This document shows, piece by piece, positions 46,938 through 60,628 of a stretch of 64,000 nucleotides of DNA. Location: positions 6,942,367 to 7,006,366 of the forward strand of contig JAKSZT010054565.1 of assembly GCA_026826555.1 (NCBI GenBank). Direction: 5' to 3'. The stretch comes from Tolypeutes matacus. Taxonomy: Eukaryota; Chordata; Mammalia; Cingulata; Chlamyphoridae. Position 1 is the first letter of the stretch; the number at the start of each line of letters is the position of its first letter. Below the pieces are notes generated by a model that saw only the letters and a list, made by a program, of their open reading frames with translations, was not told where the DNA came from and did no database searches. Both the position numbers and the translations under genes were made by a program.

Positions 46938-49900
46938 ATGTCAAAACACTTATTTTACCTAATGCTCTGTGAGGCAGTTGGTCACTCAATATTGAGAGGT
47001 AATCCAGATATGGTTTCATTGTCTGCTATGCACTCGTTTGCACTTATAATCAATATCAAAACTCTTGTTATACATAATGCTCTTTAAGGAAGCATGTTAG
47101 TCAATTTTAAAATTTTTCCAAGATTGCTGTTTCATTGATGGCTGTGCACTGGTTTTCACTTTCAATCAATGTCAAAACACTAGTTTTACCTAAGCCCTGT
47201 GAAGAAGTATGTTTTTCAGGTTTGAAAACTAAGCTAGGTACTGATCCATTTACTGCTATACCCTTGTTTTAACTTACAATCTCTGTTAAAACACTGGTTT
47301 GTCTAACGCTGTATAGATGAAGAATGTTCTTCAATTTTGAAATCTAAGCCAGATATTGGTTTCATTGACAGCTATGCACTTCTTTTCAATAACAATCAAT
47401 GAAAAAACACTGGTTTTACCTAACATTCTGAAAGGAGTGTGTTCTACAATTTTGTAAATGAAGCCAGATATTGTATTACTTGTCTGCTATGCACATGCTT
47501 GTCTTTCAATCAATGTCAAAACACTGGTTTTACCTAAGGCTCTGTGAATGCTGTATGGTCTTCAGTTTTGATAACTAAGCCAGATATTGGTATCATTGAC
47601 TGCAATGCAATTGTTTCACTTACAATCATTGTCAAATCACTCATTTTAGCTAATGATCTGTGTGCAGTTTGCCTCTCAGTTTTGAAAACTAAGCCAGATA
47701 CTTGTTTCCTTGTCTGCTATGCAGATGTTTGCACTTAAAATAAAAGTTAAACCTCTGTTTTTACCCAATTCTCTGTGAAAGCTGTATGGTATTCAGTTTT
47801 GAAAACTTAGCCAGTTACTGGTTTCATTGACTGCTATGCACTTGTTTTCACTTACAATCAATGTCAAATGGCTGAATTTACCTAATGTGTTTTGATGCTG
47901 TTTGTTCTTCTATTTTGAAAACAAAGGCAGATATTGGTTTCATTGACTGCTATAAACTTTTTTTCACTTAATATCTATGTCAAAACCCTAGTTTTACTTA
48001 AAGCACTGTGAATGCAGTATGTTCTTCAGTTTTGGATCCTAAGCCAGATTCTGGTTTCCTTGACAGCTATGGACTTGTTTTCACTTAAAAACAATGTCAA
48101 AATACTGGTTCAACCTAATGCTCTGTGAATTCAATATGTCCTTCATTTTGGAAAATTAAGCCCAATCATGGATTCATTAACTGCTATGCATTTGTTTTCT
48201 CTTACAATCAATGCCAAAACACTGTTTATACCCAAAGCTCTGTGAAAACAATATATTGTTCAGTTTTCAAAAGAAAGCCAGATACTGGTTTCATTGACTG
48301 ATATGAAGCTGTTTTCACTTAAAACTCTATCAAAAGACTGATTTCACATTACACCATGTGAATGCAGTATATGCTTCAGTTTTGAATACTCCATCCAATA
48401 CTGGTTACATTTATTAATAAGCACGTTTTTTTCCTTTATGTCAAAAACTGTTTTTACCTAACGCTCTGTTAATGCAGAATTTTCTTCAGTTTTGAAATTT
48501 AAATCAGATATTGGTTTCATTGACTGTTGCATACATTTTTTCACTTACAATCGCTGTCACAAAACTGGTTTTAACTAAGGCTTTGTCAAAGCAGTATGTT
48601 CTTCAGAGTTCCAAACTAAGCCAGATATTGGTTTCATTGATTGTTATGCATGTGTTTTCACTTACAATCTAAGTCAATACACTTGTTTTAAATAACATTC
48701 TGTGAATGCTGTATGGTCTTTATCTGAAAACTAAGCCAGGTACCATTTTCCTTGACTACTATGCACTTGTTTTCACTTACAAAGAGCAGCAGAACACTGG
48801 TTAAATTTAAGGCTCTGTGCATGGAGTATATTCTCCAGTTTTCAAAACTAAGCCAGATACTGGTTATATTGTCTTCCATTACACTCAAAGTAAAAACACT
48901 GGTTTTACTAAATGCTCATTGAATGCATTATGTTATTCAGCTTTGAAAACTAAGCCACATACTGGTTTTAATGATTGCATGAACTTGTTTTCACTTACAA
49001 TCAATGTCAAAACAATGGTTTTACATAATGCTCTGTGAATGCAGGATGTTCTTCAGATTTGAAAACTTAGCCAGATATTGGTTTCATTCACTGCTATGCA
49101 CTTGTTTTCACATAAAATCAATGTCTAGATATTCATGTTACCTAAAACTGTGTGAATGCAGCATGTTTTTCAGTTTTGAAAACTAAGCCAGGTACTGGTT
49201 TCATTGACTGCTATGAGCTTGTTTCCTGTTTTTCTCAATTTCAAAACACTGATTTTACATAAAACTCTGTGAATGCAGTATATTCCTCAGATTTGAAAAC
49301 TTAGCCAGATATTGGTTACATTGACTGACATGAAGATTTTTTTCACTAACAACTAAATCAAAAGACTGGTTTTACCTTACACTCTGTGACTCAGTATAGT
49401 CTTCAGTTTTGAATACTAAGCCAGATACTGGTTACATTTACTGCTAGGCACTTGTGTTTCCTTACAGTCAATGACAAAACACTACTTTTACCTAATGCTC
49501 TAATAATGCAGTATTTTCTTCAATTTTGAAATTTAAGTCAGATATTGGTTTCATTGTTGCACATTTGTTTTCACTTACAATCTCTGTCAAAACACTGGTT
49601 TTAACTAAGGCTCTGTAAAAGCAGTATGTTCTTCAGAGTTGAAAATTAGGCCAGAAATTTGTTTCATTGAGTGCTGGACTTACAGTCTAAGTCAATACAC
49701 TTGTTTTAAATAACATTCTGTCAATGCAGTATATTTTTCAGTTTTCAAAACTAAGTCAGATACTGGTTGTATTGTCTTATATGCACTAGTTTTCCATTAC
49801 ACTCAAAGTAAAAACACTGGTTTTACTTAATGCTCATTGAATGCATTATGTTATTCAGTTTGGAAAACTAATGCACATACAGCTTTCATTGACTCTTATG

Positions 49901-52900
49901 CACCTGTTTTCACTTACAATCAATGTCAAAATAATGGTTTTACATAATGCTCTGTGAATGTAAAATGTTCTTCTATTTTGAAAATTAACCACATACTGAT
50001 TCCATTGATTGCTATGGATTTGTTTTCACTTACAATCAATATCAATACACTGGTTTTACCTAATGCTCTGTGAATGCAGTATATTCTTCAGTTTTGAGCA
50101 CTAATCAAGATATTGATTTCAATGACTGCTATGAACTTATTTTCACATACAATCAATATCAAAACAAGGGTTTTACCTTACACTCTGTAAATGCAGTATA
50201 TTCTTTAGTTTTGAAAACAAAGCCAGTTCCTGGTTTCATTGTCTGCTATGCACTTGATTTCAATTAAAATCACTGTCAAAACACTGGTTTACCTAATGCT
50301 CTGTTAATGCAATATGTTTTTCAGTTTTGAAAATTAAGCAAAATGTTGGTTTAATTGACAGCTATGCACTTGTTTTCATTTACTATCAATGTCAGAACAC
50401 TGGTTTTACCTAAACTCTGTGAAAGAAGTATGATCTTGTTTTGAAAACTAAGCCAGATACTGGTTTCATTGACTTCTATGCATTTGTTTTCACTTATAAT
50501 CAATGTCAAAACAGTGGTTTAACATAATGCTCTGTGACAGCAGTATATTTTCAGGTTTGAAAACTAAGCCAGATTCTGGTTTCATTGACTGCTATGCTCT
50601 TGTTGTCACTTACTATCAATGTCACAACCCTGCTTTTACCTAACACTCTTTGTATGCATTATATTTTTCTATTTTGAATATTAAGTCACACACTGGTTGC
50701 ATTGACTGCTATGCACATTTTTTCCATTGCTGTCAATTTCTAAACACTGATTGTATCTAAAGCTCTGTGAATGCAGTTGTTCTTCAGTTTTAAAAACTAA
50801 GCATATACTTTTATTGACTGCCATGTACGTTTCACTTATAATCAATATCAAAACACTGGTTTTACCTAACATTGTGTTAATGCAGTATGTACTTCACTTT
50901 TCAAAACTTAGCCAGAGTCTGGTTTCATTGGCTGCTATGCAACTGCTATCAGTTACAATCAATGTAAAATACCTGGATTTACCTAATGCATTTTGACACA
51001 GTTTGTTTTTCCATTTTGAAAACAAAGGCAGATAGTGGTTTCATTGACTACAATAAACTTTTTTTCACTTACAATCTATGCCAAAACCCTGGTTTTACCT
51101 AAAGCTCTATGAATGTAGTATGTCTTTCAGTTTTGAATGCTAAGCCAGATCCTGGTTTCAGTGACTCCTATGCAACTGTTTTCACTTATATTCAATGTCA
51201 AATCCCTTGTTTAACCTAATGCACTGTGAGTGTAGTATGACATTCAATTTGAAAACTAAGACAGATACTGGTTTCGTTGACTGCTATGCACTTGTTTTCA
51301 CTTATAATCAATGTCAAAACAGTTTTTTTCTGACACTCTGTTAATGCAATACTGTCTTCAGTTTTTAAAACTAAGCCAGGTATTGGTTTCATTGATGACT
51401 ATGCACTTGTTTTCACAAACAGTTAAAGTCCATGCCCTAGTTTTCCCTAATGCTCTGTTAATGCAATATATGCTTTAGCTTTGAAAACTAAGCCAGATAC
51501 TGTTTTCATGATGACTATAAACTTGTTTTCATGTAAAATCAATGTCAAAACATGGGTGTACTAATGCTCTTGAATGCAGTATGTTCTCTGGTTTTCAAAA
51601 TTAAGTCAGGTACCGGTTTCCTTGAATGCTAGGCACTTGTTTTCACTTACAATCAATGTCAAAACGGTGATTTCACCTATTGCTCTGTGAATGCAGTATG
51701 TCCTTCAGGTTTGTAAACTAAGCCAGATACATATTTCATTGTCTCTTATGCACTTGTTTTCACTTACAATCAATGTCAAAACACTGGTTTTACCTAATGC
51801 TCTTTGAAAGCAGTGTGTTTCTCAGATTTGAAAATAAAGCAGATACTGGTTTCATTGACTGCTATGCAATTATTTTCACTTACAATCAAGAGCAAACCAC
51901 TGGTTTTACCTAATGCTCAGTAAATGTGGTATGTTCTTCATTTTGAAAACTAAGCCAGATACTGGTTTCCTTGGCTGCTTGGCACTTGTTTTCACTTACA
52001 GTCAATGTCAAACACTGTTTTTACATAAAGCCCTGTGAAATCAGTATGTTTTCAGATTTGACAACTAACCCAGATACTGGTTTCATTGACTGTTATGCAC
52101 TAGTTTTCAATTACTAACCATGTCACAATACTGGTTTTACCTAATGCTCTCTGAATGCAGTATATTCTTCAGTTTTGAATACTAATCCAGATACTGGTTA
52201 CTTTGCTATGCACTTGTTTTCACTTACAGTCAAAGTGAAAACATGATTTTACATAGTGTTCTGTGAAAGCAGTATGTTTTTCAGTTTTGAAAGCTAAGCC
52301 AGATATTGGTGTCATTGACTGTTATGCACTTATTTACATTTACAATCAATAGCAAACATTGGTTTTTTCTAACACACTGTTAATGCAGTACTGTCTTCAA
52401 TTTTGAAAACTAAGCCAGATATTGATTTCATTGATGACTATGCACTTGCTTTCATAAACAGTAAAAGTCAATACACTATTTTTACCTAATGCTCTGTGAA
52501 TGCATTAGGTTCTTTAGTTTTGAAAACTAAGGCAAATATTGCTCTCATGGTGGTTATGAACTGTTTTCACTTAAAATCAAAGCCAAAACACTGGTTATAC
52601 TAATGCTCTGTGAATACAATATGCTCTCTAGTTTTGAAAATTAAGCCAGGTATTTTTTCCCTTGACTGTTAGCAGTTGTTAACACTTACAACATATGTCA
52701 AAATATGGGTTATATCTAATGCTCTGTGAATGCAGTATGTTTTCAGTTTTGAAAACTATGCCAGATACTGCTTTCATGACTTCTATGAAGTTGTTTTCAC
52801 TTAAAATCAATGTCAAAACACTGCTTATTAACACTCTGTTAATGCAGTATATTTTAGAGTTTTCAATATTAAGCCAGTTATAGGTTTTCTTGACTGATAG

Positions 52901-54532
52901 GCACTTGTTTTCACTTAAACCAATATCAAAACCATGATTTTATGTAATGCTCTGTGGGTGCAGTATGTCCTTCAGTTTTGAAAACTAAGCCAGGCCCTGG
53001 TTTATTTGACTGTTATGTACTTGTTTTCACATACATTCAATGTCAAACACTGGCTTGACCTAATGCTCTATGAAAGTAACATGTTCTTTAGATTTGAAAA
53101 ACTAAGCCAGATACTGGTTTCATTGACTGCTATGCAATTGTTTTCACTTGCAATCAATATCAAACCATTTGTTTTAGCTAATGCTCTTTAAAAGTAGCAT
53201 ATTCTTCATTTTCAAAAACTAAGCCAGATCATAATTTCCTTGACTGCTAGGCACTTGTTTTCAGTTACATTCAATGTCAAACAGTGGTTATAATTAATAC
53301 TCTGTGAAAGCAGTATGTTTTGAGATTTTAAAACTAACCCAGGTACTGGTTTCATCAACTGCTATGTATTTGTTTTCACTTACTATCAATGTCACAACAC
53401 TGGTTTTCTCTAAAGTTCTGTGAAAGCAGTATGTTCTTCAGTTTTGTGAAAAAGCACATAGTCTCTTCATTGACAGCCATGCACTTGTTTTCACTTGTAG
53501 CAAATGTCAAAACACTGATTGCACCTAAACTACTGTTAATGAACTATGTTTTTCAGGTTTGAAAATTAAGCCAGATACTGGTTTCATTGACTGCTATGCA
53601 CTTGATTTCACTACAATCAATGGCAAAATATTCATTTTACCTAGTGAGCTGTGATGCAGTTTGTTCTTCAATTTAGAAGACTATGCCAGATACTGGTTTC
53701 GATAAGTGCTATAGACTTGCTCACTCTTCCAAGCATTGTCAAAATCCTGGTTTTACCTAACACTCTGTGAATGCAGTATTTTCTTCCATTTTGGAAACTA
53801 TGCCCGATCCTGGTTTATTCTAATGCTCTGGGAATGCTGTATTCAGTTTTGTAAACTAAGTCAGATAATGGTTTCATTGACCACTGTGCCCTTGGTTTTA
53901 CTTACATGCAATATGAAAACACTCATTTTAGCTAATGCTCTGAGAATGCAGTATGTTTTTCAGTTATGAAAACTGAGACAGATACTGGTTTCATTGACTG
54001 CTGTAACTTCTTTTCAGTTTCAATCAATGTCAAAACCCTTGTTTTACCTAACACTCTGTGAATTCAGTATGTCCTTCAGTTTTGCCTGGTCCTGGTTTCA
54101 TTGACTGCTATGCACTTGCTTTCACTTACAATCAATGTCAAAACACTGGTTATGTGTAATGCTCCATGAAAATAATATGTTCTTCAATTTTCAAAACTAA
54201 GCCATATACTGGGTTCATTCACTGCTATGCACTTGTTTTCACATCAAATCAATGTCAAGATATTCATTTTACCTAACTCTTTGTGTTTGCAGTATTTTTT
54301 TAGTTTTGAAAACTAAGCCAGATAGTGGTTTCATTGACTGCTATGCACTTTTATTCAATGTCAAAACACTGCTGTTTCCTAACGCTCTGTTAATGCACTA
54401 TTTCCTTCAGTTTTGAAATTTAAGTCAGATATTGCTTTCATTGAAAGTTGGACACTTGTTTTCACTTAAAACACTCATTTTACCTAATGGTCAGTGATGC
54501 AGTTGGTCCTTCCATTTTGAATAGTAAGCCAG

Positions 54533-55093
54533 GTAGGGTTAGGGTTAGGTTAGGGTTAGGGTTAGGGTTAGGGTTAGGGTTAGGGTTAGGGTTANNNNNN
54601 NNNNGGTTAGGGTTAGGGTTAGGGTTAGGGTTAGGGTTAGGGTTAGGGTTACAGTTAGAGTTAGGGTTAGGTTAGGGTTGGGGTTAGCGTTAGGGTTATG
54701 GTTAGGGATAGGTTAGGGTTAGGTTAGGGTTAGGGTTTGGGTTAGGTTAGGGTTAGGGTTAGGTTAGGGTTAGTGTTAGAGTTAGGCTTAGGGTTAGGTT
54801 TAAGTTAGGATCAGTTTTAGAGTTACAGTTAGGTTTATGTTATGGTTAGGGCAGGTTAGAGTTAGGGTTACGTTAGGATTAGTGTTAGGATTAGCGTTAT
54901 GGTTAGGGTTAGAGATAGGTTTATGTTAGGTTAGGGTTAGCGTTAGGGTTAGGGTTAGGGTTAGTGTGAGGGTTAGGTTAGAGTTAGTCTTTGGTTTAAG
55001 TTTTTATTTACTTTTAGTGTTTTTAGGGTTAGAGTTAGGTTAGGGTTACCGTAAGTGTTAGGGTTACAGTTAGGTTAGGGTTAGGTTTAGGGT
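54533..55093 (+). repeat. Interstitial telomeric repeat block (TTAGGG)n
   Basis: About 560 bp. The first 120 bp and the stretch after the gap are almost pure TTAGGG with some TTAGG units; from about 54,650 the units degenerate (TTAGGTTAGGG, GTTAGAGTTA and so on). A non-telomeric T-rich interruption lies near 54,985-55,025. It starts inside a family 1 monomer at a shared GGTA and ends inside a family 2 monomer. It runs in one direction only, so it is not a head-to-head telomere fusion. Confidence 0.95.
54595..54604. other. Assembly gap (10 N) in the telomeric block
   Basis: Ten N within the purest part of the TTAGGG run, so the true length of the block is unknown and a collapse or misjoin here is possible. 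Confidence 0.98.
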
Positions 55094-55611
55094 AAAAGTG
55101 CTTTTATAGGCCAATGCTGTTGTTTCTTCACTTTTTAAATCTAAGTAACATTGCTCTTTCTTTTACTTCTATAAACGTATTTTCAATTACAACCAACTTT
55201 AAAACACTGCTTTTCCCTTATACTTAGTGAATGCATGAGGTTCTTCAGTTTAGAAAACCAATAAAGAAACTTGTTTCTTTGGCTGCTTATATCTGTTTTA
55301 ACTTACAATCAAGTTGAAGACCCTGGTTTCACCTAACACTCTCTAAATGTTGCTGGCACTTCAGGTTTGAAAGATAATTAAGATACTTCTTTCCTTGGCT
55401 GCTATGCACTTGTTTTCACCTACAACCCATGTCAAAACACTCCTTTTACTATACCAATGTTAGTTTCTTCATTTTTGAAATATAAGTAAGATTCTTTTTT
55501 ATTTTTTGCTCCTATGCATGTGTTTTCACTTACAACCAACTTCAAAACACTGCTTTTCCCTAATGCTGGGTGAATGCTGTACATTCTTTAGTTTAGAAAA
55601 ACAATATAGAA

Positions 55612-56094
55612 GCCCCTGTATTTCAACTGCTCATCCCTTCCCTACCCCAAAAGTGTCAAGTGGCCACTGGCTCCACCTCATTGTTATAATTTCTTGCATT
55701 GCTAGAATCACCATATGTGAACAAGAGAATACCATCAAGTCCACTCTAGTCCATAGTTCTTCCCCCAATCCTGAGGGGACTGGGATGGTGACGTCCACTC
55801 CAACTCCAAGTGAAAGAGGGCTTATATCCCATGGATATGGTGGGTGGGATGTTTGTGTGGGATGTGGTGGGAGGTGTGGGAGGTGGGCAACATGGGAATC
55901 CCAGTGGGTTCCATGTAATAGTTTGGGTAATCTAAGCACCTCTTAAAGTATATGTATATATATATATAAATAACATTTTTGTAAGCAAATACACATATAT
56001 GCATATATATTTATATATCAATTTGCAAATGTTTGTATGTAGTGTGAGAATTTTGATTTTTACCCATAATAAAAAAATTAAAAAACAAAAAACA

Positions 56095-56120
<26 letters not shown>
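55612..56120 (+). mobile_element. L1-D: 5'-inverted (twin-primed) L1 3' end
   Basis: Two pieces of the L1 3' UTR in opposite orientation. 55,612-55,851 is the reverse complement of L1-C about 25,632-25,850, and 55,852-56,120 matches L1-C about 26,069-26,314 forward, ending in AATAAA and an A-rich tail. A 15-bp duplication AAAAACAATATAGAA flanks it (55,597-55,611 and 56,121-56,135), restoring a family 2 A monomer. Inversion plus a roughly 220-bp loss at the switch point is the signature of twin priming. It proves where the 3' end of this L1 lineage lies. Confidence 0.93.
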
Positions 56121-56125
<5 letters not shown>

Positions 56126-57721
56126 CAATATAGAAATCTTTTTCATTGGGTTCTTTGGACATGTTTTCACTTACACTCATCTTCAAGACTCTGGTTTCAC
56201 CTAGCTCTGTGTGAATGTAGGAGGTACCTCAAGTTTAAAAGGTAAGTCAGATGCTTGTTTGTTTCGTTGCTGTGCACTTGCTTTCACTCACAATGTAAGC
56301 ACACTGCTTTTACCTAATTGTACAACAATGCAGCGGTCTCTTCACTCTACAAATCTAAATAAGATTCGTGTTTCATTTGCTTCTATGCATGTGTTTTTAC
56401 TTACAATTGTGTTCAAGACACTGGTTTCATGTAACTCTCTGTGAATGCAGGAAATACATCATCCGTGAAAAGCATGTAAGATACATGAATGTTTGGCTGC
56501 TATGCACTTGCTTTCACTCACAATGTCAAGACACTGCTTTTACCTAATTCTGCGTCCATGCAGATGTTTCTTCATGTTACAAATCTAAATGAGATTTGTG
56601 TTTTATTTCCTGCTATGCATGTGTTTTCACTTACAATCAACTACAAAACACTGTTTTTCCCTAATGCTGTGTGAATGCAGTAGGTTCTTCAGTTTAGAAA
56701 ACCAATAAAGAAACCTTTTTCATTGGTGCTTTGGTCGTGTTTGCACTTACAATCATCTCAAGACTCTGGTTTCACCTAACTTTCTTAATGTAGGATGTAC
56801 CACAAGTTTGAAAAGTAAGTCAGACACTTGTTTGTTTGGCTGCTATGCACTTGCTTTCACTCACTAGCAATGTAAAAACACATTTTACCTAATGCTATGC
56901 CAAAGCACTGGTTTCATCAATTTTCAAAAGTAAACAAGATACCCATTACATTGGCAGCTTAGCATTTTTTCACTTACAACCAATGTCAAAACACTGCTTT
57001 TACTCCTTCAATGTTGCAGTTTCTTCACTTTTGCAATCTAAGTAAGATTCTTTTTCTTTTGCTACTATGCACGTGTTTTCACTTACAATCAGCTTCAAAT
57101 ACGCTTTGCCCTAATGCTGGGTGAACGCAGTCAGTTTCTTCACTTTAGAAAACCAATAAAGAAACTTTTTCATTGGCTGCTTTGTACGTGTTTTCACTTA
57201 CAATCAACATCAAGACCTTGGTTTCATGTAACACTCTCTGAATGTAGGAGATACTTTAAGTTTAAAAAGTAATTAAGATACTTGTTTGTTTGGCTGCTAT
57301 GCACTTGCTTTCACTCACAATGTCAACACAGTGCTTTTACCTAATGCTACGCCAATGCAGTGGTTTCTTCACTTTACAAATCTAAATAAGATTTGTGTTC
57401 TATTTGCTGCTATGCATGTGTTTTCACTTACAACCAACTTGAAAACACTGTTTGTCCCTAATGCTGGGTCAATGCAGTCATTTCTTCAGTTTAGAAAACC
57501 AATAAAGAAACCTTTTCCATCAGGTACTTTGCATGTGTATCACTTGCAATCAACTTTAAGACCCTGGTTTCACATAACTCTTTGTGAATGCAGGAGTTAC
57601 TTCAAGTTTGAAAAGTAAGTAAGATTCTTGTTTGTTTAGATGCTATGCACTCGCTTCCCCTCACAATGCCAAAACCCTGCTTTTACTTATTGTTTTGCCA
57701 ATGCCCAAGTTCTTCACTTTT

Positions 57722-57739
57722 GTATCATCCATATGATAC
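57722..57739. repeat. Perfect 7-bp palindrome in a family 2 monomer
   Basis: GTATCAT, loop CCAT, ATGATAC. The homologous place 2.9 kb away (60,629-60,646) has changed both arms compatibly. Confidence 0.8.
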
Positions 57740-60628
57740 TTCTTTCCTTGGCTGCTATGCACCTGCTTTCACTCACTATCAATGTGAAAACACTGCTTTT
57801 ACCTAATTCTTTGACAAAGAACTGGTTTCATCAGTTTACAAAAGTAAGCAAGATACTCATTACATTTGCACCTATGCTTTTGTTATCACTTACAAGCAAT
57901 GTCAAAACATTGCTTTTATTATGCTTGTGCTGAAGTTTCTTCAGTTTTGAAATCTAAGTAAGATTCTTATTTCTTTTGGTGCTATTCATGTGTTTCCACT
58001 TACAATCAACTTCAGAACACTGCTTTTCCCTAATCTTGGGTGAATGCAGTCAGAGTCTGCAGTTTAGAAAACGAATAAAGAAACTTGTTTCATTGGCCGC
58101 TTTGCATGTGTATTCACTTCAATCAACTTCAAGACACTGGTTTCACATAACTCTCTGTGAATGCAGGTGTTACTTCAAGTTTTAAAAGTAAGTAAGATAC
58201 TCGTTTGTTTGGATGCTATGCACTTGCTCTCCCTCACAATGTCAAAACCCTGCTTTTACCTATTGCTATGCCAAAGTACTTGTTTCTTCATTTTTCAAAA
58301 CTAAGCAATATACTCATTACATTGGCAGGTCTGCATTTGTTTTCGCTTACAACCAATGTCAAAACACTCCTTTTACTATGCCAATGTTACAGTTTCTTCA
58401 TTTTTGAAATATAATTAAGATTCTTTTTTCTTTTGCTGCTATGCATGTGTTTTCACTTACAATCAACTTCAAAACACTGTTTTTCCCTAATGCTGGGTGA
58501 ACACATTCAGTTCTTTCTTTTAGAAAACCAGTAAAGAAACTTGTTTCGTTGGGTGCTTTGCATGGATTTTCAATTAAAATCAACCTCAGGACTCTGGTTC
58601 CACCTAAATCTCTGTGAATTTAGGAGGTTCTTCAAGTTTGAAAGGTAGTTAAGATACTTCTTTCCTTGGCTGCTATGCACTTGTTTTCACTTACAACCCA
58701 TGTCAAAACACTCCTTTTACTCTGCCAATGCTACAGTTTCTTCATTTTTGAAATATAAGTAAGATTCTTTTTTCTTTTGCTGCTATTCATGTGTTTTCAT
58801 TTACAATCCACTTCAAAAACACTGCTTTTCCCTAACGCTGGGTGAACGCAGTATGATCTTTAGTTTTGAAAACCAATAAAGAAACCTTTTTCATTAGGTG
58901 CTTTGGAAGTGTTTTCACTTATAATCATCTTCGAGACTCTGGTTTCACCTAACTCTGTGAATGTAGGAGGTTCCTCAAGCTTGAAAGGTAAGTTAGATAC
59001 TTGTTTGTTTGGCTTCTGTCCACTTGCTTTCACTCACAATGTAAGCACACTGCTTTTCATTTGCTTCTATGCATGTGTTTTTACTTACAATCATGTTCAA
59101 TACACTGGTTTCATGTAAATCTCTGTGAATGCAGGAGATACTTCATGTTTGAAAAGCAAGTAAGATACTGTATGTTTGGCTGCTATGCACTTATTTTCAC
59201 TCACAATGTTAACACACTGCTTTTACCTAATGCTGCACCAATACAGATGTCTCCTCTTTTGTTACACCTAAATAAGATTTGTGTTTTATTTCCAGCTATG
59301 CATGTGTTTTCACTTACAATCATCTTCAAAACACTGGTTTTTACCTAACACACTCTGAATGCAGGAGGTAATTGAAGTTTGAAAGATAAGTAAGATACTT
59401 GTTTGTTTGGCTACTATGCACTTGCTTTCACACACTAGCAATGTAAAAACACCACTTTTACCTAATGCTATGCCAAGCACTGATTTCATCAATTTTCAAA
59501 AGTAAGCAAGATACCCATTGCCTTGGCAGCTATGCATATTTCTCATTTACAACCAATGTCAAAACACTGCTTTTACTCCTTCAATGCTGCAGTTTCTTCA
59601 ATTTTGCAATCCAAGTAAGATTCTTGGTCCTTTTGCTTCTATGCATGTATTTTCACTTACAATCAACTTCAAATATTGCTTTGCCCTAGCGCTGGGTGAA
59701 TGCAGTCAGTTTTTCAGTTTAGAAAACCAATAAACTTCTTTCATTGGCTGGTTTGCATGTGTTTTCATTTACAATCAACTACAAGACTCTGGTTTCACCT
59801 AACTTTCTGTGAATGTAGGAGGTAATTCAAGTTTTAAAGGTAAGTATGATATTTGTTTGTTTGGCTGCTATGCACTTGCTGTCACTCACAATGTCAACAC
59901 ACTCATTTTATCTAATGCTACGCCAAGGCACTGGTTTCTTTGCCCTACAAAACTTAATAAGATTTGGGTTTCATTTACTGCTATGCATGTGTTTTCACTT
60001 ACAATCATCTTCAAAACACTGGTTTTCCCTAACACGCTGTGAATGCAGGAGGTACTTCAACTTTGACTGGTAAGTAAGATACTTGTTTGTTTGATTGCTA
60101 TGCACTTGTTTTCAATGCAAAAACTCTGCTTTTACCTAATGTTATGCCAAAGCACTGGCTTCTTAACTTTTAAATACTAAGCAAGATATGCATTACATCG
60201 GCAGCTATGCACTTGTTTTCATTTACAACCAATGTCAAAACACTGCTTTTACTATGCCAATGCTGAAGTTTCTTCAGTTTTGAAATCTAAGTGAGATTCT
60301 TGTTTCTTTTGTTGCTATGCATGTGTTTTCACTTACAATCAACTTCAACACACTGCTTGTACCTAATGCTGGGTCAATGCAATCATTTCTTCAGTTTAGA
60401 AAAGCAATAAAAAAAAACCTTTTCTATTGGGTGCTTTACATGTGTATCACTTACAATCAACTTCAAGACACTGGTTTCACATAACTCTCTGTGAATGCAG
60501 GAGTTACTTCAAGTTTGAAAAGTAAGTAAGATACTTATTTGTTTTGTTGCTATGCACTTCCTTTCCCTCACAATGCCAAAACCCTGCTTTTACCTATTGC
60601 TTTGCCAATGCAGAAGTTCTTCACTTTT

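Larger units (their letters stand above)
38683..54532 (+). repeat. Satellite family 1 array, segment 3 (main block)
   Basis: About 15.4 kb of satellite (roughly 130 monomers) once the two small insertions are removed, all in the same orientation. Monomer subtypes recur in order, which shows higher-order structure. Long matches recur at about 1.03-1.04 kb (48,301 with 49,329; 51,351 with 52,390), and a six-monomer block marked by CTAATCAAGAT and TTAATTTACAATCAATGCAA recurs at 38.75, 40.95 and 42.19 kb. Nearly every monomer keeps AAAACactgGTTTT and AGTTTTgAAAACT dyads. It ends at CCAGGTA, where the telomeric repeat begins. Confidence 0.95.

Noticed and set aside
54533..55093. Head-to-head telomere fusion point
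   Set aside because: All units read TTAGGG on the plus strand; there is no CCCTAA to TTAGGG switch.
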